Source: JAJPKE01 sp052143275 (GTDB lineage Bacteria; Chloroflexota; Ktedonobacteria; Ktedonobacterales; JADMIN01). Taken from it: a stretch of DNA of 12,052 nt. Made by a program: the position numbers and the translations under genes. The notes under the pieces were generated by a model. The model worked only from the letters and a program-made list of their open reading frames with translations, ran no database searches and was not told the DNA's origin. The stretch covers positions 1 through 12,052 of the forward strand of contig JBKQTH010000189.1 of assembly GCA_052143275.1 (NCBI GenBank), written 5' to 3'. Below, piece after piece: positions 1 to 5,080 of the stretch (position 1 is its first letter; each line of letters starts with the position of its first letter).

Positions 1-17
1 TTAAGCAAGCAGCACTG

Positions 18-105
18 TACCTGCTTTGCCACTCACCTTAGTATACCATAAATATACGCACATCCGAATATTTATGAAATACTAAGGTCTGTGGCAAAGC
101 AGGTA
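18..105. repeat. 88-nt palindromic element, probable MITE
   Basis: Bases 18-55 pair with 68-105: 34 of 38 positions are complementary and only 12 nt (56-67) remain as the loop. The outer 15 bp (18-32 with 91-105, starting TACCTGCTTTGCCAC) are perfect. Mismatches occur only at 33/90, 34/89, 45/78 and 46/77. Both ends carry TA, so bases 20-103 could be an 84-bp element flanked by a TA duplication, the target preference of IS630/Tc1-like transposases. Weaker GC pairing continues out to about 5/118, next to the IS3 left end. No run of T follows the stem on either strand, so a simple intrinsic terminator is less likely. The palindrome is directly visible; calling it a MITE is inference. Confidence 0.6.
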
Positions 106-118
106 TGAAGCAGCGAGC

Positions 119-144
119 TGACCCTCACCCAGTTTCGTGGAGTC
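119..144 (+). repeat. IS3 element left inverted repeat
   Basis: This 26-bp end matches the reverse complement of 1356-1381 at 18 of 26 positions. The strongest blocks are TGACC at the tip, CCC in the middle and GAGTC at the inner end. It is the expected OrfAB transposase binding site. Confidence 0.8.
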
Positions 145-157
145 AAGAAAGAGACGG

Positions 158-192
158 ATGGTATACTCAACAGCAGGGGAGAAGTATACCAT
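158..192 (+). promoter_or_regulatory. Hairpin over the orfA start codon
   Basis: ATGGTATACT (158-167) and AGTATACCAT (183-192) form a perfect 10-bp stem around a 15-nt loop (168-182). The loop holds the GGGGAG ribosome-binding sequence, and the 3' arm includes the first two bases of the ATG at 191. In a transcript starting upstream of 158 the start codon would be base-paired. Known insertion sequences such as IS10 and IS50 use comparable structures to stop outside transcription from raising transposase levels; that role is inferred here. Confidence 0.5.
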
Positions 193-487
193 GCAGCACC
201 GCCAACGCAGCTTTACACCAGAATTTAAGCAAGAAGCCGTGCGCCTGCTAGAAACGAGCGGCAAGAGTGGCATTCAGGTCGCCAAGGACTTGGGGATCTC
301 TGATACCATTCTCTATCGCTGGCGCCAGGAAATGCGGGCGCAAGGGGGCGCCACGTTTCCCGGAAAGGGCCATCAAACGGAGCTGGAGGAGGAAGTGCGC
401 CGTTTGCGTCGCGAAGTAGAAACGCTGCGGCAGGAGCGCGATATTTTAAAAAAGGCAGCAGCCATCTTCATGCAAAACCCGCGGTGA
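191..487 (+). CDS. IS3-family transposase OrfA (HTH protein)
   Basis: A 98-aa protein that recognises the element ends. The N-terminal half is an HTH_Tnp_1-type helix-turn-helix, with the family signature FTPEFKQEAVRLL followed by GIQVAKDLGISDTILYRW. The C-terminal part is a heptad coiled coil (ELEEEVRRLRREVETLRQERDILKK) of the kind used for OrfA/OrfAB dimerisation. I chose the ATG at 191 because GGGGAG lies about 9 nt upstream and the protein then begins as OrfA proteins usually do. In-frame starts at 137 (GTG) and 158 (ATG) lie in or near the terminal repeat. The gene overlaps orfB by four bases (GTGA, 484-487), and the slippery A6G at 448-453 allows frameshifting into orfB. Confidence 0.88.
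   Translation: MQHRQRSFTPEFKQEAVRLLETSGKSGIQVAKDLGISDTILYRWRQEMRAQGGATFPGKGHQTELEEEVRRLRREVETLRQERDILKKAAAIFMQNPR
448..454 (+). promoter_or_regulatory. Programmed -1 frameshift site A AAA AAG
   Basis: The heptamer A-AAA-AAG is exactly in register with the orfA codons (AAA 449-451, AAG 452-454), the canonical IS3-family slippery arrangement. After a -1 slip the reading frame stays open from 454 through GSSHLHAKPAVKYQF into orfB. From the ATG at 191 this gives an OrfAB fusion of about 391 residues. Confidence 0.75.
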
Positions 488-1365
488 AGTATCAGTTTAT
501 AGCTGAGCACCAGGGGGAGGTGCCAGTGAACCTGATGTGTCGGGTGCTGGACGTGTCGGAAAGTGGCTATTACGTCTGGCGGGAACGGCCCGAACCGGCT
601 CGCCAGCGAGCAGATCGTCAGTTAAGCGAGCAGATCGGCCAGATTTTTCGTGCCGGGAGAGGAGTCTATGGGAGTCCGCGGGTGCAGGCTGCGCTTCAGC
701 ACCGTGGTATCCGCTGTAGTCGGAAACGGGTGGCGCGTTTGATGCGCCAGGCGGGACTGGTGGTTCGCCCAGCACGGCGTAAAGTCCGGACCACCGACAG
801 CCACCATGCCAATCCGGTGGCTCCCAACCTGCTGAATCGGGACTTTTCCGCTGCAGGGCCTAATGAAAAGTGGGTTGGGGATATCACCGGAATCTGGACG
901 GCGGAGGGCTGGCTCTATCTCGCAGGCCTGGTAGATTGCTATTCCCGGATGCTGGTCGGATGGGCGATGAGCTCGTCACGTGATGAAGTCTTGGTAGAGA
1001 AGGCCTTTCAGATGGCGCTTGGCCGACGCCAGCTGGGGAACGACCTCCTCCATCATAGCGATCGTGGCAGTCAGTATACCAGCGGTCCTTACCGAGCTGT
1101 TCTCGCTGAGAGAGGAATCACGGTCAGCATGAGCCGCAAAGGTGATTGCTGGGACAATGCCGTGATGGAATCCTTTTGGGGAACGATGAAAACGGAGTGT
1201 GTCGAGCGCCAAGTCTTCGCCACTCGCCACGAAGCTCGCGCGATTCTCTTTGACTACCTGGAAATCTTTTACAATCGCCAGCGACTTCATTCGTCGCTAG
1301 GCTATCAAAGTCCGGTGGATTTTGAGCAAAAGTCCTTACCGTCCGACTCTTTCAAGACTCTATAA
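484..1365 (+). CDS. IS3-family transposase OrfB (DDE integrase core)
   Basis: This is the catalytic part of the IS3 transposase, which cuts and joins the element ends. It has 293 residues from the GTG at 484, although the natural product is probably the OrfAB fusion made by -1 frameshifting at 448-454. An HTH_21-type region lies around residues 37-95 (GVYGSPRVQAAL...RKRVARLM). The retroviral-integrase fold follows at about 125-285. The catalytic triad is visible: D133 in WVGDIT, D193 in HHSDRGSQYTS and E229 in NAVMESFWGTMKTE. D193 and E229 are separated by 35 residues, the diagnostic DD(35)E spacing. The C-terminal FYNRQRLHSSLGYQSP motif is also typical. No truncation or frameshift is seen. 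The stop lies 16 bp before the element's right end. Confidence 0.93.
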   Translation: MKYQFIAEHQGEVPVNLMCRVLDVSESGYYVWRERPEPARQRADRQLSEQIGQIFRAGRGVYGSPRVQAALQHRGIRCSRKRVARLMRQAGLVVRPARRKVRTTDSHHANPVAPNLLNRDFSAAGPNEKWVGDITGIWTAEGWLYLAGLVDCYSRMLVGWAMSSSRDEVLVEKAFQMALGRRQLGNDLLHHSDRGSQYTSGPYRAVLAERGITVSMSRKGDCWDNAVMESFWGTMKTECVERQVFATRHEARAILFDYLEIFYNRQRLHSSLGYQSPVDFEQKSLPSDSFKTL

Positions 1366-1381
1366 AAACGGGGCAAGGTCA
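1356..1381 (-). repeat. IS3 element right inverted repeat
   Basis: Read on the minus strand it starts TGACCTTGCCCCG and matches the left end at 18 of 26 positions. Its terminal TGA, on the minus strand, doubles as the stop codon of the peptidase gene that abuts the element. Confidence 0.8.
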
Positions 1382-2293
1382 ATATCTACTTACCCAGTTC
1401 AGCGGTGTGCTGCCGTTACTGTCGCATGCCCCGATGCCCTCTACCAGGTCGCCGGTTTTACCTATAATACGGTACCAGTCGGTATTGGCCCAGCCGTTGC
1501 CTGGTCCAACCGGATGAGTCGTCGCATTGTTGTTGGTGACGACACAATCGTTGAGCCACTCCTGGTCTGGGGGAGAGCCTGCAGGATTATACTCGGCTAG
1601 GGGAGTGGGTGACATTCGTTCAGCAATACATTCACCCGTCGCGCCATCCGTCATGGGGATGACTGCGAGTTCTGTGGCTGTGGGGTGTTCCGTTTCGCCG
1701 GTCCCCCTCTCATCCGTGATGGAAATCTGCGTTTTCCGAACGCCCTCGTAGTTCGATACGACTGTGACATCGATCTTGTCTCCTGCGTTTAACCCATTGT
1801 TGAAATGAATGTGCGCCGGCTTGATCGTGTCCTGTGGCTGTGAAGAGGGCCCAACGTATTCATAAAAGGCGTAGTTGTACTGTGTGCCTGAACTATCGAT
1901 ATAGCTTATTATCCCTGCCTGCACCAGCTGAGCCGCGCCTCCGGCGGCGTGGTTTGGATCTCCTCCAAGGCCAGCCCACAAGGCCACCGTATCTCCTTTG
2001 GTACTCGGTGGATCAGTAAGAGTTGGTATCCTGAATTCGACCGAGACCACCCCATAGGTTTGGGTCGGGCCATATACTTCATTGCCCCCCCAGTTGTACA
2101 AGTCGTGCGGGTTCGTATCTCCCGGCACAACTTGAGCAAGATCATTGTCGAGGGCCGGGGTGGAAGGGCTCACACCCCGCGCGGCGACGCCTCGCGCCGA
2201 TGCCGAGAAGATCCCCGCAATCAGCACGGCTAGGACCAGAAATCCTGTGGTCAGGGCCAGCGGCACACGATGTGCTCTCAAGGGAATGCTCAT
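1379..2293 (-). CDS. Secreted G1-family (eqolisin-like) glutamic peptidase, 3' end cut by IS3
   Basis: A predicted acid endopeptidase of the beta-sandwich G1 family, 304 aa, exported. Residues 11-32 (VPLALTTGFLVLAVLIAGIFSA) form a signal peptide or membrane anchor. The mature part shows the family order: NWGG near 67-70, a WAGLGG strand at 106-111, LVQAG with the presumed catalytic Gln125, the aromatic strand YAFYEY (141-146), GDKIDVTVV, and GECIAER (220-226), whose Glu221 or Glu225 fills the place of the catalytic Glu of the EWIxE motif. I prefer the ATG at 2293, which has an AGAGAG/AAAGG Shine-Dalgarno and puts the hydrophobic segment at the N-terminus; an upstream start at 2368 would add a charged 25-residue leader. 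The last sense codon is 1382-1384 and the stop is the IS3 tip, so the native C-terminus may be missing. Family call fairly confident, activity unknown. Confidence 0.72.
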   Translation of the reverse strand: MSIPLRAHRVPLALTTGFLVLAVLIAGIFSASARGVAARGVSPSTPALDNDLAQVVPGDTNPHDLYNWGGNEVYGPTQTYGVVSVEFRIPTLTDPPSTKGDTVALWAGLGGDPNHAAGGAAQLVQAGIISYIDSSGTQYNYAFYEYVGPSSQPQDTIKPAHIHFNNGLNAGDKIDVTVVSNYEGVRKTQISITDERGTGETEHPTATELAVIPMTDGATGECIAERMSPTPLAEYNPAGSPPDQEWLNDCVVTNNNATTHPVGPGNGWANTDWYRIIGKTGDLVEGIGACDSNGSTPLNWVSRY

Positions 2294-2568
2294 AATGCTC
2301 TCTGTGACCTTTCTCTCAACGGAAGACCTTACAACCAGTATGAGTTTCCTACTTGCGTACAACGACATTGTGGAACCAACCGACTTCGCCTGTTCCCGGT
2401 TGTCCTCCTTTCCTGGACTTCAACCAAATATGCTGCACCGTGAGGACACCGTGTCAGTAATTCTGGCACACATCCGTGCCGTAGTTTTGTTCCCTGTATG
2501 CTTGCTTCACCGGTTGTACCCCGTTCCGGGTAGGTGGGGTGGGCGAGCCGCTGGCTGGGTGGCGGCGG
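2294..2568. other. Non-coding stretch upstream of the peptidase gene
   Basis: No credible gene is seen in these 275 bp. It should carry the promoter and leader of the minus-strand peptidase, but no convincing -35/-10 pair stands out. A strong Shine-Dalgarno-like GGAAAGGAGG (minus strand, near 2405-2420) has no start codon at a suitable distance. Confidence 0.4.
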
Positions 2569-2876
2569 ATGCTACCGACCCAGCAGCAGATGCTGGCGGA
2601 CGATGCTCAGCAATTGCGCTGCCTGGCCGATGAAATCGAGAGCAGATCTCTCTGGAGGCCGACTACACTCGGCTGGTGCAGGAGACGCTCACCACCCAGC
2701 CGCCTGGAGGTGACGTGCACCTCTACGCACGACAGCTGGCGAGAGCAGCGCCGAGACCCTGGATCAGCATCTTTGAGCGGGGCTGCCGCCCACGATCCGT
2801 CGACGATCTTCACCCTCTGGACCGGCGGGAGCACGCTTGGGCAGGGGAGCGTACCGCTGTTTGCACCCTCCCGTAG
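2569..2876 (+). pseudogene. Decayed, frameshifted ORF of unknown family
   Basis: From an ATG at 2569 one frame gives a helical, charged stretch (MLPTQQQMLADDAQQLRCLADEIE) that becomes arginine/proline-rich after about 2640. The -1 frame then carries on plausibly as ISLEADYTRLVQETLTTQPP, followed by GGDVHLYARQLARAAPRPW and then SIFERG, stopping at 2874-2876. The two halves read like one alpha-helical protein interrupted by a frameshift near 2640-2650, possibly the N-terminal part of a transposase-type gene. I do not recognise the family, and no good ribosome-binding site precedes it. It could instead be chance ORFs in GC-rich intergenic DNA. The remaining bases to 2958 show nothing further. 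Confidence 0.28.
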
Positions 2877-2958
2877 CAATGTCTCTCCCCCGCAGGTGCA
2901 CACACCGCTGGTCACGCTCTCTCCGAGCCCAGAGACCTACAACAGCCTGACTGCCCCA

Positions 2959-3549
2959 CTAGACCGGCGCAAATTGCGCAAGGCAGGATGCTTGCAAGGA
3001 TTGTACGCTACCATTGGTTCCATTGTCGTCGAACGCACAGAAGCCAGCGGGATCTAAAGATGATCCGATTAGGTATGGATCATCGTTACTGTTAGTCCAG
3101 TTGATATTGACAAGGAAACGGGTGGACGACCATACCCACCTTGTATTTGTGCGGTCGCAAGGCTGCCAGACAGTTAGAGCCACGTATAAACCAATGCAGC
3201 CATCGTGACCGGTCGCGGTCGTCTTCTCGACCTGCACGATGGCATCCCCCTCGTATCGGTTGTCCCATCGCGTATCGGTAAACGGGGCGGTGTCCGAGAC
3301 ATGTCCCACTGTGGCGAGATTCCAGCCGAGCCCGTGACTCAAGTTTTGATTGTTCCAAATGATGGGCTGATTGTAGGACATCACGTCGTTGAGGAGATCA
3401 AGGCACTGGCCATTCCCGTCGTTCAGGCACAGATGCTCCCCTTCGTTATCGGCTGCCAATGCTACGTGTGGCTGCACAAACCAAACGACCGCGGTCGCCA
3501 GAACGGCGAGCGTCAGGTCTAGCGCCAGGATATGTGTACGTTTACGCAT
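2959..3549 (-). CDS. Small secreted protein with six cysteines, unknown function
   Basis: A 196-aa exported protein. The signal peptide has a basic n-region (MRKRTH), a hydrophobic core at about 8-31 and a likely cleavage site after ALA (32). The mature chain is rich in Trp, Asn and Asp, as in extracellular beta-sheet proteins. It has six cysteines (41, 49, 118, 131, 171, 189), enough for three disulfides. The start of the mature region (LCLNDGNGQCLDLLN, then NQPIIWN) resembles a ricin-B/beta-trefoil repeat (C-L-D...N...Q..W), but only one such repeat is clear, so a carbohydrate-binding role is a weak suggestion. I chose the ATG at 3549, which has GGAG about 10 nt upstream and starts the signal peptide; an upstream in-frame start at 3642 would bury the signal. 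It points the same way as the peptidase but is separated by 666 bp, so an operon is not implied. Confidence 0.65.
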   Translation of the reverse strand: MRKRTHILALDLTLAVLATAVVWFVQPHVALAADNEGEHLCLNDGNGQCLDLLNDVMSYNQPIIWNNQNLSHGLGWNLATVGHVSDTAPFTDTRWDNRYEGDAIVQVEKTTATGHDGCIGLYVALTVWQPCDRTNTRWVWSSTRFLVNINWTNSNDDPYLIGSSLDPAGFCAFDDNGTNGSVQSLQASCLAQFAPV

Positions 3550-3761
3550 GATTGATGCTCCATTCACTTTCTGCATACTCGGCTGTGGACAGTTCTTGCC
3601 GCGCGACCTGCTTAGAACCATCACCACTCCCGTGCCACACATTCCTCCCTTACCATCCCATTCGGTAATGGTCGAGCGAAGGGTAACGGTCTAGGAGAGT
3701 GTAAGATAGGAGATGTCGCATTCAACGCAACATTTCAGCGCATCCTGCACACGCAGTCGAA

Positions 3762-3769
3762 AAGGAGGG
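3762..3769 (+). promoter_or_regulatory. Strong ribosome-binding site of the HTH-TPR gene
   Basis: AAGGAGGG lies 7 nt before the ATG at 3777 and decides for that start over the ATG two codons later at 3783. The 227-bp gap 3550-3776 between the two divergent genes must hold both promoters; I see no convincing -35/-10 pair in it. Confidence 0.6.
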
Positions 3770-3776
3770 TCGGCAG

Positions 3777-4532
3777 ATGGCTATGGCACCAGACAGTGAT
3801 CTTCCGTCCTTTGGGGCACTCCTCAAAGCCTTTCGCAAACGTCGGCACCTCACCCAGCAACACCTGGCTGATGCTCTGGGCATGCATCGGGATGCGGTTG
3901 GCCGATGGGAACGGGGAGACTTTCTCCCAGCCAGCAAGACGACCGTCCTCGAGGTAGCCCGGCAGTTGCATCTCGATGAGGCGGAACCGCTTGCCGAGCG
4001 TACTGTCCACCTCTTTGAACAGGCGCTGGGTCCTGAGCACCCGCTGACCGCGATGGCGCTTGGCACGTTGGCTGACCTGTACAGGGAACAGGGCAGATAT
4101 GAACTTGCTCAGCCAATATACCAGCGCTCCTTACGTCACCTGGAACAGACTCTAGGCGCTGAGCACCCTCAGATAGCATATGCTCTGGAAGGCCTGGCGA
4201 ACCTCCTGCGGAAACAGGGCGACAATGCGGGAGCGGAGTCCTACTATCAACGTGCTCTTTCCATACGAGAACGGCATCTGGGTCAGCACCATCCTGAGAC
4301 GGCGCAAACCGTGCACGAGTTGGCCATCTTACGTCAGCAACAGGGGAACTTGAACGAGGCGTGCGCTCTGGCTGAACAGGCACTGGCGATCCGTTCCAGG
4401 TCATTAGGGGATCTTCACCCGAAAACACGTGCCACACGTACGCTCCATGCAGAGTTGGTTCTAGCCAGTGCGCAGAGAGAAGCGCAGGCCGATTCGAGAC
4501 AACCAAGACGCTCATCAACTGGGGGGCACTGA
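3777..4532 (+). CDS. XRE-family HTH protein with TPR repeats (no NTPase domain)
   Basis: A 251-aa cytoplasmic protein, probably a DNA-binding regulator or adaptor. Residues 11-66 form a Cro/CI-type helix-turn-helix (LTQQHLADALGMHRDAVGRWERGDFLPAS). From residue 66 the chain passes straight into tetratricopeptide repeats of the 42-residue kinesin-light-chain type. The marker LGxxHP recurs at 84-89, 126-131, 168-173 and 210-215, exactly 42 apart, with LADLYREQGRYELAQPIYQRSL-type helices between. The C-terminal 20 residues are polar and probably disordered. In Ktedonobacteria and actinobacteria similar HTH and TPR parts usually flank a central NB-ARC ATPase (STAND proteins); here it is absent and the HTH end (QLHLDE) merges with TPR text (DEAEPL). 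This could be a deletion derivative or a natural short form. The protein is intact, but its partner and target are unknown. Confidence 0.8.
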   Translation: MAMAPDSDLPSFGALLKAFRKRRHLTQQHLADALGMHRDAVGRWERGDFLPASKTTVLEVARQLHLDEAEPLAERTVHLFEQALGPEHPLTAMALGTLADLYREQGRYELAQPIYQRSLRHLEQTLGAEHPQIAYALEGLANLLRKQGDNAGAESYYQRALSIRERHLGQHHPETAQTVHELAILRQQQGNLNEACALAEQALAIRSRSLGDLHPKTRATRTLHAELVLASAQREAQADSRQPRRSSTGGH

Positions 4533-4730
4533 AACATGCGCTTCTTGTGCGTCGTAGTGCGCTGAGCGCGCGTGAGCGGACTTTCAGCGGTGAGCGGACC
4601 AGGATGTCCTGGTGTCCGTATGATGATGACGCCACGCGGCATCCGTGCCCTCGCTCCTACGGCGTGCTCCAATCTCCCACGAGGTGACTGTTGCTCTCCA
4701 GGACAATTTCAGGAGGACGGTGCAGACTTT
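4533..4730. other. Non-coding stretch with short repeats after the HTH-TPR gene
   Basis: No gene is seen. GTGAGCGGAC occurs twice (4572-4581 and 4590-4599). The second copy leads into an inverted repeat centred on 4605-4606 (ACCAGGA-TG-TCCTGGT, 4598-4613, with outer CGGAC/GTCCG pairing through a 2-nt bulge). The hairpin is not followed by T residues, so a terminator role is uncertain. Confidence 0.4.
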
Positions 4731-4854
4731 TTCGCAACGTACAAAAGAATAGTCGCAGGTTAGGGTAGAAATCTCAGACAAACGTATATGTAAGCACGAA
4801 TTTTTTCGCACGTTATGCTGGAATACAGCGTTTTTAGCGAGTTATGGTAGAACG
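4731..4854 (+). repeat. Cluster of four ~20-bp imperfect direct repeats, candidate transposon end
   Basis: Four related units lie in the same orientation: 4731-4750 (TTCGCAACGTACAAAAGAAT), 4752-4771 (GTCGCAGGTTAGGGTAGAAA), 4805-4824 (TTCGCACGTTATGCTGGAAT) and 4835-4854 (TAGCGAGTTATGGTAGAACG). The shared pattern is roughly TTCGCA-n-GTTATGGTAGAA, and three units are preceded by runs of T. Units 2-4 resemble each other best; unit 1 keeps mainly TTCGCA and GAAT. Tn7- and Tn5053-like transposons carry multiple transposase-binding sites of this size at each end, and a tniQ gene lies immediately to the right with its 3' end facing the cluster. If this is an end, the tip would lie left of 4731, near TGCAGAC at 4721, which is not a clean TGT. 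The repeats are visible; the role is inference. Confidence 0.5.
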
Positions 4855-4861
4855 CACAGCC

Positions 4862-5080
4862 AGACGGCACCATGCTTATCAGATCATCGCTGCCTGGATG
4901 GGAACTGCTACACTCAACGATTGCACAGTGCCTTGCATCAACTGCCGCCACCCATGTGTAGCTAAACATAGGTCGCTTGAAGTTTTGCCCGGAATTCCCT
5001 GGTACACAACGGGGAATGGCTCGCCTTGACCTCTTTGTTTGGCGAGAGTGTTCGTCGACAGCTCTCTGGTGGCACGTCGT
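4862..5080. other. Non-coding stretch between repeat cluster and tniQ
   Basis: Only short unconvincing ORFs lie here. There is no clear terminator after the tniQ stop; the only stem noted is TCGCC/GGCGA (5021-5025 with 5041-5045), which is weak. Confidence 0.4.

Larger units (their letters stand above)
119..1381 (+). mobile_element. IS3-family insertion sequence, complete (1263 bp)
   Basis: The element starts TGACCCTCACCCAG and ends GGGGCAAGGTCA. The two 26-bp ends are inverted repeats, identical at 18 of 26 positions, with the TGA...TCA tips typical of IS3-family elements. It holds two overlapping ORFs in the IS3 arrangement, with a slippery A6G between them and a complete DD(35)E transposase, so it may still be active. 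I see no 3-5 bp target duplication: the left flank ends GAGC and the right flank begins ATATC. Either one flank was rearranged later or the duplication has been lost. The right tip overlaps the stop codon of the neighbouring peptidase gene. Confidence 0.88.

Noticed and set aside
4598..4613. ACCAGGA-TG-TCCTGGT palindrome as an intrinsic terminator of the HTH-TPR gene
   Set aside because: The loop is only 2 nt and no T-run follows; noted only as an inverted repeat.
3850..4635. 261-aa minus-strand ORF opposite the HTH-TPR gene
   Set aside because: It mirrors the TPR repeats, has no domain features, and its start has no ribosome-binding site.
4731..4854. CRISPR array interpretation of the direct repeats
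   Set aside because: The repeats are imperfect, the spacing is irregular (21, 53 and 30 bp between unit starts), and no cas gene is present; transposase-binding sites fit better.
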